Of a DNA stretch of 64,000 nt, positions 8,343-18,562 are shown piece after piece. This DNA comes from Acidobacteriota bacterium (GTDB taxonomy: Bacteria; Acidobacteriota; Terriglobia; Bryobacterales; Bryobacteraceae): the NCBI GenBank assembly GCA_947470805.1, contig CANIVU010000017.1, positions 1 through 64,000 of the forward strand. The letters run 5' to 3'. The notes below the pieces were generated by a model. The model had not been told where the DNA came from, made no database searches, and was given only the letters and a program-made list of their open reading frames with translations. The position numbers were made by a program, and so were the translations under genes. Positions within the stretch are counted from its first letter, which is position 1. Each line of letters begins with the position of its first letter.

Positions 8343-9041
8343 TTAATGAGCAAATACCAGGGTGCCGAAGTTCTCGGGGACATGATTGGGATCACGGTTG
8401 AGGACGCAGGTGGGGTTCCAGCAGAGGAAGTGGCGGACGGGGTCCTCGCCCTGGCCTTCGATGCGGTAGAGGTTCATGCGCCAGCGCGTGCCGGGGGTGA
8501 CCGGTTTTTCGCTGACCGATTTGAGAGGGATGCGCATGGCGGCGTACCAGATTTTGGCTTTTTCGTCGATGCGGGCGGCGGTGGTCCAGCCGGAGCGCCA
8601 GGAGCGGTCGGACTTTTTATCGAGGTCGATGGCGAGATCGATCCAATCGCCGGTGGGGGCGACTTCGTATTCTCGGTAGTGGCGGATGTTGTTCCAGTCG
8701 TCACCGAGGAAGACTTCGACGACGTCGCGGTCCCAGAGTTTCACGCGCGGTTTGGAGTTGTCGGCCGGGAGGAAGATGTTGAGCGTTTCGTAACGGGAGA
8801 TGAAGAGGAAGTAGACGTCGGTGTCTGTCCAGAAGGATTTGACCTCGGTTTTGACCTTTGGGTAGTTGATCTGGCGGGAGCAGTCCTTGACGATGCTCGC
8901 TGATTGGGCGTGGCGCCAAAGAGGCGATTTGGGGTCCGTGTTCAGTTCGGTGGCGGTGGTGGCGTGTTTGATGGTGAGCGTGGCGGGCGGATTGGGAGCC
9001 ACACATTGCGGAGAGGCGAGGAGGAAGAGGAAGGGCCACAT
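8343..9041 (-). CDS. CBM9-like (carbohydrate-binding family 9) protein
   Basis: 232 residues with a short hydrophobic N-terminus (MWPFLFLLASPQCVA) that may be a signal peptide. The core SPLWRHAQSA, FWTDTDVYFLFISRYE, LWDRDVVEVFLGDD, YREYEVAPTGDWIDL and WRMNLYRIEGQ follows the DOMON/CBM9 sandwich used to bind xylan or cello-oligosaccharide ends. Stand-alone copies are common in Acidobacteriota and their ligands are mostly unknown. It lies 5 nt downstream of the CreD-like gene. Confidence 0.82.
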   Translation of the reverse strand: MWPFLFLLASPQCVAPNPPATLTIKHATTATELNTDPKSPLWRHAQSASIVKDCSRQINYPKVKTEVKSFWTDTDVYFLFISRYETLNIFLPADNSKPRVKLWDRDVVEVFLGDDWNNIRHYREYEVAPTGDWIDLAIDLDKKSDRSWRSGWTTAARIDEKAKIWYAAMRIPLKSVSEKPVTPGTRWRMNLYRIEGQGEDPVRHFLCWNPTCVLNRDPNHVPENFGTLVFAH

Positions 9042-9046
9042 GTGCC

Positions 9047-10336
9047 CTATGGTAGCTGCTGTTGGGCGAGACGTTCGGACCAGCGAATCCGGCCGGTGGC
9101 CTGCATGGCGATAAAGAGCGTGGCTATGGCGCCAATGGTGATGGCGAGGCCCGTGAAGCCGCGGAAGAAGAAGGCGTAGGAGAACAAGACGAGATAGACG
9201 AATTGGCCGATGGCGGCTTCCCGGAAGGCGAACTGGCTACCGGTTACGAGGCGGAGATAGCTGGCGACGAGGGCGATGGTGACGGCGGCGGAGAAGAGAA
9301 AGGCCATGTTGATATCGATGTGATCGACTAAGTAGGCATTGAGTAAGTGAAAGGCGAAGAAGGCGGCGGCGAGGAAGAAGTAGTTCATGGGGTGCATGTC
9401 GATGTTACGGAGGGTTGTTATCAGGAAGATGAAAAAGAAGTAGAAGAAGAGTGAGACGGGGGCGAAGTAACTGATTTCAGCGGCGAGCGGACCGGGCTGG
9501 AGTTTCTGGGGCATGGCCATGGCGATCTGGTAGCCGGAGAGGAGGCTCTGGTAGGACCAGGTGAGTTCCCAGCCAGCGGGAGTTTCGCGTTTGAGACCGG
9601 GGGCGAGAGTGTTGTCGGGGAAATCGATGTCGCGGAAGTTGGTGGTCATTTTCATGGAGAAGTCGCGGACTTCGTTGACCTTGTCGCCAAAGCTGTAGCG
9701 CCAGGATTCGAGGCCCTGAGACTTGTAGCGGACATTGAGTTTTAAGAGCTCGGCGGGTTGGGCTTGGGCGGTTAGCGTGATGGTGTTGCCTTTCATGTTG
9801 AGGGGCTGGGGCTGGCCGTTGAGCGTGACGGTGAGACCGTCGTAGATTGCCTGTTCGGCGGGGAGTGGGATGCGGAGGAGGAGGGTGCGGGGAGTGTCGT
9901 CAGGGTTGCGGAAGGCGTAATCGCCCTGGAAGGCGACGGTGTAGGTGGAGTACCACAGCAGTCCTTTTTTGCGGTGTTCGAGGTTGAGGGCGGTATCGAT
10001 GCGGCTGGAGGCGGCAGGGACGGGGGTTTGGATGGTGATCTTTTTGGTGACCTTGCGAGTGGCGCCCTTCTCCTGAATTTCTTCGGTGACGTCTTCGGTG
10101 GTTTCGCGGAGGCAGGAGGGGGCGACCTGGAGTTGGGGGGTGCCCCAGACGGACTGGATGCGGGTGCCGAGACGGTCCGCGGAGGAGTGGGTACGGGAGT
10201 TGATGGTGGAGCCGAGAATCATCCAGGCGATGGTGGTGGCGATGAAGATGGCGATGAGGGAGAGGATTCGTAGGATCACGAGGACAGGATGCCTCGTTTT
10301 TGAATTTAAGTAAAGTACTTTTGGCTGCCAAGTCAC
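9047..10336 (-). CDS. CreD-like inner-membrane protein
   Basis: 429 residues. One transmembrane helix at about residues 20-42 is followed by a periplasmic beta-rich domain of about 240 residues. Several closely packed helices come next, beginning with SLFFYFFFIFLITTLRNIDMHPMNYFFLAAAFFAFHLL. The HPMNY block before the last helices is typical of CreD, a membrane protein of envelope-stress regulons. No creBC genes are adjacent. The start is GTG at 10334-10336; a second in-frame GTG at 10277-10279 would still keep the first helix. Confidence 0.75.
   Translation of the reverse strand: MTWQPKVLYLNSKTRHPVLVILRILSLIAIFIATTIAWMILGSTINSRTHSSADRLGTRIQSVWGTPQLQVAPSCLRETTEDVTEEIQEKGATRKVTKKITIQTPVPAASSRIDTALNLEHRKKGLLWYSTYTVAFQGDYAFRNPDDTPRTLLLRIPLPAEQAIYDGLTVTLNGQPQPLNMKGNTITLTAQAQPAELLKLNVRYKSQGLESWRYSFGDKVNEVRDFSMKMTTNFRDIDFPDNTLAPGLKRETPAGWELTWSYQSLLSGYQIAMAMPQKLQPGPLAAEISYFAPVSLFFYFFFIFLITTLRNIDMHPMNYFFLAAAFFAFHLLNAYLVDHIDINMAFLFSAAVTIALVASYLRLVTGSQFAFREAAIGQFVYLVLFSYAFFFRGFTGLAITIGAIATLFIAMQATGRIRWSERLAQQQLP
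10312..10321. promoter_or_regulatory. 10-bp perfect palindrome at the CreD/permease divergent boundary
   Basis: AAAGTACTTT reads the same on both strands and lies at the start of the CreD-like gene, about 125 nt before the first permease gene, in an AT-rich stretch. It could be an operator for a regulator of either gene, but a chance palindrome of this length is possible. Confidence 0.2.
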
Positions 10337-10444
10337 ATGGTAGACTCATGAATGTGTCGTTTTTGGGAACGGAATCATTTCTAGAGCCGTTTGTCAGGTG
10401 ATGGCATCTTTTGATGGCGGTATCCGCAGTGGGCAATTTTATTC

Positions 10445-11695
10445 ATGAACGCATTCTGGTATAAACTTTCGACCGCATTCGAGTTGGCGCTGAGTTCGAT
10501 CATGGCGCACAAGCTTCGGAGTTTTTTGACGCTGTTGGGCGTAATCATTGGGGTTTCGAGCGTGGTGCTGGTGGGGGCGGCGATTGAGGGGTTGGGGAAT
10601 TATGCTAACCAGACGACGTCAAAGGCGTTTGGGAGCGAGTCGTTTCTGATTGCGCAGATTGCCAATGTGGGCAAGATGACGCGGAAGGAGCGGGCGGAGA
10701 AGTTGCGTGTGAATAAAGAGATCCGGCCGGAGGATCTGGCGTATCTGCGGGCGACGACGGGGGATCAGATGCTGTATAGCCCGTATCGGAACCGCAATGA
10801 TGACGTGAAGTATAAAGAGAACACGTTCGAGAACGCTTCGATCATCGGGACGGCGGCGGTGCTGCCGGAGATCCGAGAAGTGATTACGACGGAGGGGCGG
10901 TTTTTTACCGAGCAGGAAGAGCAGAACCGGCAGTATGTGTGCATTATCGGCGTGGATATTGCGCAGAAGTTTTTTGAGGGGGCGAGCCCGATCGGGAAGA
11001 TGATCACGATTCGGGGGCATTCGTTTCTGGTGGTGGGACTGCAGGAGAAGTTGGGAAACGCGGGGGGGCGGTCGCAGGATGGGTCGGTGTATATACCGGA
11101 TTCGGTATTTACTCGGATTATTGGGCCGTCGCGGTCGATTTCGCTGTTTGCGCGGCCGCGGCCGGAGAGCGGGTTGAACTTAGACCAGGGGCTGGATGTG
11201 GTGCGGGCGGCGCTGCGGACGCGGTTCAAGACGCGGCCTGGGGCGGTGGACAATTTCGACTTTTTGACGCCGGATTCGATTCGGGCGTTTATCGATCAGA
11301 TTTTAGGATTGATTGGGGCGGTGATTGTTCCGGTGACGATGATTTCGCTGGTGGTGGGCGGAATTGTGATTATGAATATCATGCTGGTCAGTGTGACGGA
11401 GCGGACTCGGGAGATTGGGATTCGGAAGTCACTGGGGGCGCGGCAGGCAGACATTTTGCTGCAGTTTTTGATTGAGGCGGTGTTTCTGTCGGTGCTCGGG
11501 GGGCTGATGGGATTGGCGTTGGGATATGGGATGGCGAAGGCGTTATCGCTTGCATTTGAGGTGGATTTGGAAGTGACTCCTTTTTACGTTTTCCTGTCGG
11601 TGTTTGTGTCAACGGCGGTGGGAGTGGCGTCGGGTTGGTATCCGGCGAGGCGGGCGGCACGGTTGGACCCGATTGAGGCGTTGCGGTCGGAGTAA
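10445..11695 (+). CDS. MacB-like ABC transporter permease (FtsX domain)
   Basis: 416 residues. The N-terminal helix MAHKLRSFLTLLGVIIGVSSVV is followed by a periplasmic MacB_PCD domain (residues ~45-250). Three C-terminal helices carry the FtsX signature [23 protein letters not shown] and end YPARRAARLDPIEALRSE. This type IV exporter permease works with a MacB-type ATPase, driving export or mechanotransmission. No ATPase gene is in the window. A homologous permease follows 3 nt later. Confidence 0.92.
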   Translation: MNAFWYKLSTAFELALSSIMAHKLRSFLTLLGVIIGVSSVVLVGAAIEGLGNYANQTTSKAFGSESFLIAQIANVGKMTRKERAEKLRVNKEIRPEDLAYLRATTGDQMLYSPYRNRNDDVKYKENTFENASIIGTAAVLPEIREVITTEGRFFTEQEEQNRQYVCIIGVDIAQKFFEGASPIGKMITIRGHSFLVVGLQEKLGNAGGRSQDGSVYIPDSVFTRIIGPSRSISLFARPRPESGLNLDQGLDVVRAALRTRFKTRPGAVDNFDFLTPDSIRAFIDQILGLIGAVIVPVTMISLVVGGIVIMNIMLVSVTERTREIGIRKSLGARQADILLQFLIEAVFLSVLGGLMGLALGYGMAKALSLAFEVDLEVTPFYVFLSVFVSTAVGVASGWYPARRAARLDPIEALRSE

Positions 11696-11698
11696 CTT

Positions 11699-12964
11699 AT
11701 GAAGAACGTAACGGGACGGATATCAGTTGGTGAGTTGTTGACGGTGGCGATGGATTCTGTGTGGGCGCACCGGTTCCGGAGTTTGCTGACGATTTTGGGG
11801 ATTGTGATTGGGATCACGACGGTGGTGACGGTGTCGTCGTTGCTGACGGGATTGCGGCAGGGCGTGACGACTTTCTTCTCCGAGTTTGGGCCGGATAATC
11901 TATTTATTTCGCGGTATTCCGGGGATCCGAACCAGCAGCCGCAGACGGGCGAGTTGCGACGGAAGAATGTGGGACCGGAGACGGCGGAACTGATTCGGCG
12001 ACTGGTGCCGACGGTGGAAGAAGTCAGCGTGACCATGTATTTGCCGGGGTTTATTGGGCGGAGCCCGATTACGGCGAAGGTGCCGGGGTTTGAGAGTGAC
12101 CAGGTGAACATGGTGGGGATGTCGGCGAGTGGATTTATCACGCAGCCACGGAATTTTTTGTCGGGGCGGCCGTACACGGAAGAGGAAGACCGGCGGGGGG
12201 CGCGGGTGTGCGTGATGGGGCCGAAGCTGGCCGAGGCGCTGTTTCCGAGCGGCGGGGCGGTGGGGCAACAGGTGAATGTGGCTGGGGCGGAGTACACGAT
12301 TATCGGCGTGACGGAAGAGGCGAAGGGCGGCTTTTTCGGGGAGAATCCGATTGACCGTCAGGTGACGGTGCCGTTGACGGTGGCGCGGTTGCGGTACCCG
12401 GGGATTGACCGCTTCATTGTAATTGCGAAGGCGCGGGAGAACCGGCGGGCGGATGCGGAGGAGGAGACGCGGCAGATTTTGCGGCGATTCCGGAAGACGC
12501 CGACGGCGGCGGCGGATGATTTTTCGTTGACGACGGCGGATCAGATTATTGCGCGGTTTGATTCGATTTCGCAGTTGATTGTGTTGATTTCGATTGCTTT
12601 GAGCGGACTAGGTTTGCTGGTGGGTGGGATTGGCGTGATGAACATCATGCTGGTGAGTGTGACGGAGCGGACGAAGGAAATTGGCATTCGTAAAGCCTTG
12701 GGCGCGCGGAAGGGGGACATCATCTTCCAGTTCCTTTCCGAGGCCGTGGCGCTGACGGGGGCGGGCGGAATTTTGGGAATTATTATTGCCGTGGCGGTGA
12801 CGCTGATCGTGGGTAAATTGGTGCCTTCGCTGCCGAGCGCGGTACCGCCGATGGCGCTGGCTGCGGGGTTTGGCGTGTCGGTGGCGATTGGGATTTTCTT
12901 TGGGACCTGGCCGGCGGTAAAGGCGGCGCGGTTGGACCCGGTGGAGGCGTTGCGATATGAATAG
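11699..12964 (+). CDS. Second MacB-like ABC transporter permease
   Basis: 421 residues with the same architecture as the preceding gene: N-terminal helix [21 protein letters not shown], a periplasmic domain, then [30 protein letters not shown]-type FtsX helices and [18 protein letters not shown] at the C-terminus. It starts 3 nt after its partner, so the two probably form a heterodimeric permease. The quinoprotein gene begins 5 nt after its stop. Confidence 0.92.
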   Translation: MKNVTGRISVGELLTVAMDSVWAHRFRSLLTILGIVIGITTVVTVSSLLTGLRQGVTTFFSEFGPDNLFISRYSGDPNQQPQTGELRRKNVGPETAELIRRLVPTVEEVSVTMYLPGFIGRSPITAKVPGFESDQVNMVGMSASGFITQPRNFLSGRPYTEEEDRRGARVCVMGPKLAEALFPSGGAVGQQVNVAGAEYTIIGVTEEAKGGFFGENPIDRQVTVPLTVARLRYPGIDRFIVIAKARENRRADAEEETRQILRRFRKTPTAAADDFSLTTADQIIARFDSISQLIVLISIALSGLGLLVGGIGVMNIMLVSVTERTKEIGIRKALGARKGDIIFQFLSEAVALTGAGGILGIIIAVAVTLIVGKLVPSLPSAVPPMALAAGFGVSVAIGIFFGTWPAVKAARLDPVEALRYE

Positions 12965-12969
12965 AGGGC

Positions 12970-15078
12970 ATGCAATTTCTCATTCTGGTTTTGGCCTTCG
13001 TTGGGTTGGCGTTCGGGCAGGCTCGTAAGCCGGTTCCCGCTTCTCAGTATTCGGGGTGGAGCGCCTATCATGGCGGCCCGGAGAATCTGCACTATTCGAC
13101 GATCGGGCAGATTACGCCGGCCAATGTTTCGAAGCTGAAAGTGGCTTGGACGCTGGACACGGGCGACGCCTTTGAGGGGTCCGAGATCCAGTGCAATCCG
13201 CTGGTGTTAAATGGGGTCATTTATGCCACGTCGCCGAAGTTGCGGGTGATGGCGATTGACGGGGCGACGGGGAAAGAGATTTGGAGTTTTAACCCGTATG
13301 AGGGCGCGCCGGTGCGGAGTAAGCAGCGCAACCGCGGGCTGATGCATTGGACGGATGGGAAGCAGTCGCGGTTGTATGTGGCGGCGCAGTATAAGTTGTA
13401 TTCGCTGGATTTGAAGACGGGCCGACCCGATGGGGCGTTTGGCGGGCAGGGGTGGATTGACCTGCGGGAAGATTTGGGGCGGCCGAAGGAGGGGATGTCG
13501 GTTGGGCTGACGACGCCGGGGGTGGTGTATGGGGATTTGCTGATTATTGGGTCGATTTGCAGTGAGGGGTTGCCGGCGGCGCCGGGGGACATTCGAGCCT
13601 ATGACGCGCGAACGGGGAAGCTGCGGTGGGCGTTCCACACGATTCCGCATCCGGGCGAGTTTGGCCATGATACGTGGCCGAAGGACGGGTGGAAGAACTT
13701 TGGCGCGGCGAATAACTGGGCTGGGATGGCGTTGGATGTGAAGCGGGGGTTAGTTTACATGCCGACTGGGTCTTCGGCGTTTGATTTCTTTGGGGCGAAC
13801 CGGCCGGGGAATAACTTGTTTGCGAACACGTTGCTGTGTTTGGACGCGAAGACGGGTAAGCGCGTCTGGCATTTCCAGGCGGTAAAGCACGACGTTTGGG
13901 ATCGTGATTTTCCGACGAATCCGGTATTAGTGACTGTTCGGCGCGAGGGTAAGTTGATAGACGCGGTGGCGCAGGCGACTAAGTCCGGTCATGTGTATGT
14001 GTTTAACCGGGTGACGGGGGAGAGTTTGTTCCCATTGGAGGAGAAGGCTGTGCCGCCGTCGCCGGTGGCAGAGGAGAAGATGGCGGCGACGCAGGTGCTG
14101 CCGACCAAGCCGGAGCCGTTTGCGCGGCAGCGGCTGACGGAGGACATGTTGACGACGCGGACGCCGGAGGCGAACCGGATTGCGCGGGAGCGGTTGAAGA
14201 CGGTGAGGAGTAATGGGCAGTGGGAGCCGCCGTCGTTGGAGGGGTCGATTGTGTTTCCGGGGTTTGATGGGGCGGCGGAGTGGGGCGGGCAGGCGTTTGA
14301 TCCGGAGACGGGGCTGTTTTATGTAAATTCGAACGAAATGGCTTGGATTCTGCGGTTGGTGCCGCGGGCGAAGGCGACGGCGGCGACCAATGGGCGGCGG
14401 ATTTATGTTCGCAGTTGCGCGGGTTGTCATCGGGACGATTTGGGTGGGAGCCCGCCGGAGTTTCCGTCGTTGAAGGGGTTAGGAGCGAAGACGGATGCGG
14501 CTTCTTTGGACAAGATTTTACGGGCTGGGTTGGGGCGGATGCCGGGGTTTGCGCATTTGGGGAATGCGTCGATTGACGCGTTGAAGGCGTATTTGTTGAC
14601 GGGAGAGGAGAAGGAGGTGGTGGTGGCGCCTTCGTCGTCGGTTTTCGACCAGGCGTATACGACCGATGGATATAACAAGTTTCTGGATCCGGACGGGTAT
14701 CCGGCGATTGCGCCGCCGTGGGGGACACTGAATGCGATTTCGTTGGACACGGGGAATTATGCGTGGAAGATTCCGTTTGGGGAGCATCCGGAGTTGGCGG
14801 CGAAGGGGATGAAGGATACAGGGTCGGAGAATTATGGGGGGCCGTTGGTGACGCAGTCCGGGTTGTTATTTATTGGGGCGACTAACTTCGATAAGAAGTT
14901 CCGGGCGTTTGATAAAAAGACGGGGAAGTTACTTTGGGAGACGGTGTTGCCGTTTTCGGGGAATGCGACGCCGGCTACTTATACGGTGAAGGGGAAGCAG
15001 TATGTGGTGATTGCGGCGGGGGGTGGGAAGAGCGGGGCGGCGAGTGGCGCGGTTTATGTGGCGTTTGCGTTGGAGTAG
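12970..15078 (+). CDS. Secreted PQQ-dependent dehydrogenase with inserted cytochrome c domain
   Basis: 702 residues with a signal peptide ([17 protein letters not shown]). The eight-bladed quinoprotein propeller begins [20 protein letters not shown], with W-type repeats such as [26 protein letters not shown] and [13 protein letters not shown] cytochrome c module with the haem motif CAGCH is inserted near residue 480 between blades, a layout known in glucose/alcohol dehydrogenase-like quinoproteins. It probably oxidises a sugar or alcohol in the periplasm and passes electrons to its own haem. It abuts the permease gene (5 nt) and meets the toxin gene tail to tail with no gap. Confidence 0.9.
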   Translation: MQFLILVLAFVGLAFGQARKPVPASQYSGWSAYHGGPENLHYSTIGQITPANVSKLKVAWTLDTGDAFEGSEIQCNPLVLNGVIYATSPKLRVMAIDGATGKEIWSFNPYEGAPVRSKQRNRGLMHWTDGKQSRLYVAAQYKLYSLDLKTGRPDGAFGGQGWIDLREDLGRPKEGMSVGLTTPGVVYGDLLIIGSICSEGLPAAPGDIRAYDARTGKLRWAFHTIPHPGEFGHDTWPKDGWKNFGAANNWAGMALDVKRGLVYMPTGSSAFDFFGANRPGNNLFANTLLCLDAKTGKRVWHFQAVKHDVWDRDFPTNPVLVTVRREGKLIDAVAQATKSGHVYVFNRVTGESLFPLEEKAVPPSPVAEEKMAATQVLPTKPEPFARQRLTEDMLTTRTPEANRIARERLKTVRSNGQWEPPSLEGSIVFPGFDGAAEWGGQAFDPETGLFYVNSNEMAWILRLVPRAKATAATNGRRIYVRSCAGCHRDDLGGSPPEFPSLKGLGAKTDAASLDKILRAGLGRMPGFAHLGNASIDALKAYLLTGEEKEVVVAPSSSVFDQAYTTDGYNKFLDPDGYPAIAPPWGTLNAISLDTGNYAWKIPFGEHPELAAKGMKDTGSENYGGPLVTQSGLLFIGATNFDKKFRAFDKKTGKLLWETVLPFSGNATPATYTVKGKQYVVIAAGGGKSGAASGAVYVAFALE

Positions 15079-15402
15079 TCAGGTGGGGCAGTCGCATTCG
15101 AGGGCGAAGCGGAGGGCGCGGCAGATGGATTCCATTTGCCGCGCGTCCAAAGTGGTTATCCTCTTGCCCAGTAGTGCTTTCGGGACCGTCATAAGGCCGT
15201 GCAGGTTCACGGCGCACAGAGTCTTCATGCCGTCGGACTCGTCCAAAAGGAGCTCTGATGGCATACCGCGAATGGTTGACGTGATGGGGGCAACGGTTAC
15301 TTTTGTAAGGTACGGCCCAACGGAGTCTCGTGTCAGAATGACGACAGGGCGCGTTTTGTCCGGGAACGGAAACGCGAAGAGATGAACGTCTCCCCGGATC
15401 AA
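15079..15402 (-). CDS. MazF/PemK-type toxin endoribonuclease
   Basis: 107 residues. It begins IRGDVHLFAFPFPDKTRPVVILTRD, where the GDV and RPVVIL strands are the MazF/PemK fold, with the conserved VAPITSTIRGMPSELLLD block and a C-terminal helical DARQMESICRALRFAL. MazF toxins cleave RNA at short motifs. The start is TTG, and its bases overlap the TGA of the antitoxin gene (TTGA at 15399-15402), the usual coupling of such pairs. Confidence 0.88.
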   Translation of the reverse strand: MIRGDVHLFAFPFPDKTRPVVILTRDSVGPYLTKVTVAPITSTIRGMPSELLLDESDGMKTLCAVNLHGLMTVPKALLGKRITTLDARQMESICRALRFALECDCPT

Positions 15403-15632
15403 TCCTCGACGTCCTCGAATAGCTTCACCCAGTCCACTTCATCTTCGACGGAGTCCGGAATCCGCTCATATCCGATGCGCTCTTGCTCTTCGAGGTCACG
15501 GATGTGGAGGCGATGCAGATGGTCCCGGAGTGCTTGTTGGATGAACGCTGAACGGTTCTCTCCCATACGAGCGGCTTGGGCATCCGCATCTGCGAGGAGC
15601 TTGTCCTCCAGCACGATCTGGATCGTACTCAT
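15399..15632 (-). CDS. Ribbon-helix-helix antitoxin
   Basis: 77 residues. The N-terminal MSTIQIVLEDKLLADADAQA strand-helix and GENRSAFIQQALRDHLHRL form a ribbon-helix-helix DNA-binding fold. The acidic C-terminus (DSVEDEVDWVKLFEDVED) would wrap the toxin. It lies upstream of and overlaps the MazF-type toxin by 4 nt, so antitoxin is made first and probably represses its own promoter. Confidence 0.87.
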   Translation of the reverse strand: MSTIQIVLEDKLLADADAQAARMGENRSAFIQQALRDHLHRLHIRDLEEQERIGYERIPDSVEDEVDWVKLFEDVED

Positions 15633-15646
15633 AGTTGTATCTTAGC

Positions 15647-18511
15647 TCAGAAGTTGAGGCGCATTTGGAGTTCGAGGCGGCGGTTGCTGGCGTTTTCGGA
15701 GAAGCCTTCGCCGTTGACCGTGCCGGCGACGCGGTTGGCCCGGCCGAAGAGCGGAGAGGTGATGTTGCCGGTGATGGGGCCGGGATTGTTGTGGTTCAAC
15801 AGGTTGCGGACCGACATGGAGACGATTAGGTTATAGCGGCGATTGACTGTAGCGGCCCCGGCTACGGCGCGGCCGCCGCCGGGAGCGGTGGCTGTCGCTC
15901 CGGGGCCGGCGACGGCGGTGCCGGTGGTGGTTGTGGTCATGGCACCCTTCGGGGCACCTCCCTTCTCCGGGCCGAAACCGATGGTTTTGGCCATGCGGAG
16001 ATTGACGTTGTACTGGCCGGGGCCGCGGCCGTAGTTGCGATTTAACAGCGTTTCGCCGGGGAGGGGGCTGGGATTTAGGACGCCGTACTGGGTGGTGATG
16101 AGGCCGGGGCGGGTGGCGTCGGAGGCGATTGACGGACGGGCGTTGAAGAGCGTTGTGCCGTAGAGGTCGCTGCCGGTGGTGATGTCGAAGGGTTGGCCGG
16201 ATTGGAGGACGACCATGGGGCTGAAGCGGACGGCGTAGGGGAGATTTAGGGTTCCGCCGAAGGTGACGCGGTGGCGGATGTCCGTTGAGGCCGGGCCGTA
16301 TTCGCCGGTGTAATCGAATTGGCGCGCGGGGAAGGTGCCGATGCCGTCGGTGTTGGAACGCGCTTTGTTGAGCACGTAGAAGCCGAAGAGGGAGATGTCC
16401 TTGGTGGCCTTGGTGGTAACGTTCACGACCATCTGGTTCTGGCGGTAGACGCCGGAGGATTCCATGAGGTAGATGGGGCCGGGGAGGCTGCGGGAGCGGA
16501 ACATGTGTGTGCCGCGGGCCATGGAATAGGTGAGGGCCATGGTGGTGTTGCGGGGCAATTGGCGTTCCCAGCTGTAAGCGGTTTGGAAGAGCTGGAGGGC
16601 CTTCATGTCGGCGCTAACGACCTGGGTGATTTGGGAGGAGCGGAAGCCGGAGAGCGCGGCAGGGTTGGGGATGGCGGGATAGAAGTCCGGGTTCGAGATG
16701 ACGTATTGCTGTTGGACTTGGCCGTTGTAGCGCTGGGCGGTGAGGGTGTTGGCGAGGGCGAAGCGATCGTAGAAGAGGCCGCCGCCGGCGCGGAAGACGG
16801 ACTTGGGTTTCTCCTTGCCCTTGGCGGGTGCCCAGGCGAGGGCGATGCGGGGGGCGACGTTGCCCCAATCGCTGATATTCGATTGGAGTTCGTAGCGGAG
16901 GCCGAGGTTGATGGTCAGGTTCGGGCGGAGGCGCCACTCGTCGCCGGCGAAGAAACCGGCGTCGAATTGGCGGACGTTGAGGGCCGGGTTGCCGGCGTTG
17001 AGCGTAAACTGGGTGGCGCCGCCGCCGAGGGCGCGGATACGCGCGGATGGCAGCCCGGCGGACAGATAAGCGAGGGTGCGGCGGTAGCGTTCGATGGAGT
17101 TGATTTGGGCCTGGGCGCCGGAGGGGAGGGGTTGGTCGTTGGCGTCGAGGATGGGGGCGAGGCCGCCGCCGAAGCTGTAGGTGCCGCCGAAGTTGTTGGG
17201 GGCGATGTTGTCATCCTGCTGCGAGCGGAGACGGGTGCCGAAGCGCCAGAAGTGGCGGCCTTTGACGAAGGTGAGGAGGTTGTGGAGTTCGAGGTTGTTT
17301 TGATTGTCGCGGGCGTTCCCGGTGGGGACGCCGCCGCTGTTGAAGGAGCCCAGGACGTCGAGGGCGGGGCCGCTGGAGCGAGGGGTGATTTGATTGGCCG
17401 TGCGGTAGTACTGGAAGCGGGTTTCGAAGATCTTCTCGCCGAGGATAGCGGTTTCGGTGAACTGGAGGGTTTGGTGGGTGTAGTCGAGGCGGTAGCCGCG
17501 TTCGGTGAGGTCGAAACTGCCGATGCCGGAGCCGTCGATTTTGGCTTTGGTGAATGTATAGCGGAGGCTGGCGACGTGGTTGTCGTTGATCTGGTAATCG
17601 ACGCGGGGGCTCAACTTCAGCATGCGTTGGGGGGTGGTGAAGATCTCGGTGAACGAGGTGGGGCGTTGGGTTTGCGGGGCGAGGGTGACGGCGTTGACGA
17701 TGGAGCCGTTGTCGACGGAATTGCGGAGGCCATCGATGGTGAACGATGCGCGTTTGCCGAGAGGACCGGTGCCGCCGCCTTCGAGTTCGTGGAGGCGCAT
17801 GGGGGCTTTGATGGTGGAGTACGGATTGCGGGAGTTCCAGAACTGGTTGGCGAAGTTGTAATCGACGTTGCCGCGGAAGATGCGGGCGCCGGGCTTGGTG
17901 AAGATTTCGACGCGGCCGAAACCGATTTTGTCGTACTCGGGCGAGAAGGGATTCGAGTTGATGCGGACTTCGCGGATGGACTCTTTGGGGGGGAGCTGGC
18001 CACCGGAGAAGCCGTCGATTAAAATGCTGTCACCATTCGGGCCCATGGTGGGGCCGGCGAGGGCTTGGAGGTCGGCGGCGAGATCGTCGGGGTTGTCGGC
18101 GAGGGCGGCGAGATCGTCGCCTTTGATGATGGTGGCGCTGGCATTTTCGGCGGCACCGGTGCGGACGGTGGGGGCGACGTCTTCATCGACCTGGAGTTTC
18201 TGGGTGACGAGGGCGACTTTGAGTTGGAGATTGAGGGTGACCGGGGCTGTCCGGAGGACCGTTTTTATTGGGGTTGGCGTGGCGAGGCCAGGGGCGGTGG
18301 CAGTGAGGGAGTAGTTGCCGGAGCGGAGGTTTAGGAAAGAGTAGGAGCCGGTTTGATTGGTGGCGGCGGTTTGGTTGAGGCCGGCGGGGCCGGTTAGGCG
18401 GACCGTGGCCGATTGGAGAATGGCGCCGGATTCATCGGTAACGAGGCCGGAGAGGGATGCTGTTTGGGCGGAGGCGACGCAGCAGAGGAGCGCGAGCAAC
18501 AGGGACTTCAT
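15647..18511 (-). CDS. TonB-dependent receptor with carboxypeptidase-regulatory-like domain (Oar type)
   Basis: 954 residues with a signal peptide (MKSLLLALLCCVASAQ). Residues ~17-100 are a CarboxypepD_reg-like sandwich (SLSGLVTDESGAILQSATVR). A plug-like region follows (DDLAALADNPDDLAADLQAL, then LIDGF and KIGFGRVEIFTKPGA). The rest is a long barrel ending in the aromatic residue of LELQMRLNF. Such receptors import large or scarce ligands across the outer membrane. It lies 51 nt downstream of the PAP2-type phosphatase and may share its transcript. An Ala/Gly/Thr-rich insert near residue 860 is low complexity. Confidence 0.88.
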   Translation of the reverse strand: MKSLLLALLCCVASAQTASLSGLVTDESGAILQSATVRLTGPAGLNQTAATNQTGSYSFLNLRSGNYSLTATAPGLATPTPIKTVLRTAPVTLNLQLKVALVTQKLQVDEDVAPTVRTGAAENASATIIKGDDLAALADNPDDLAADLQALAGPTMGPNGDSILIDGFSGGQLPPKESIREVRINSNPFSPEYDKIGFGRVEIFTKPGARIFRGNVDYNFANQFWNSRNPYSTIKAPMRLHELEGGGTGPLGKRASFTIDGLRNSVDNGSIVNAVTLAPQTQRPTSFTEIFTTPQRMLKLSPRVDYQINDNHVASLRYTFTKAKIDGSGIGSFDLTERGYRLDYTHQTLQFTETAILGEKIFETRFQYYRTANQITPRSSGPALDVLGSFNSGGVPTGNARDNQNNLELHNLLTFVKGRHFWRFGTRLRSQQDDNIAPNNFGGTYSFGGGLAPILDANDQPLPSGAQAQINSIERYRRTLAYLSAGLPSARIRALGGGATQFTLNAGNPALNVRQFDAGFFAGDEWRLRPNLTINLGLRYELQSNISDWGNVAPRIALAWAPAKGKEKPKSVFRAGGGLFYDRFALANTLTAQRYNGQVQQQYVISNPDFYPAIPNPAALSGFRSSQITQVVSADMKALQLFQTAYSWERQLPRNTTMALTYSMARGTHMFRSRSLPGPIYLMESSGVYRQNQMVVNVTTKATKDISLFGFYVLNKARSNTDGIGTFPARQFDYTGEYGPASTDIRHRVTFGGTLNLPYAVRFSPMVVLQSGQPFDITTGSDLYGTTLFNARPSIASDATRPGLITTQYGVLNPSPLPGETLLNRNYGRGPGQYNVNLRMAKTIGFGPEKGGAPKGAMTTTTTGTAVAGPGATATAPGGGRAVAGAATVNRRYNLIVSMSVRNLLNHNNPGPITGNITSPLFGRANRVAGTVNGEGFSENASNRRLELQMRLNF

Positions 18512-18562
18512 GGGTTAGAAAAGGGGCGGACCTTGGAGGGGACGCCCCATGTGTTGATCAGG

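Noticed and set aside
16319-18022. 567-codon forward frame over the second TonB receptor
   Set aside because: Antisense shadow of the Oar-type receptor, with no domain signature.
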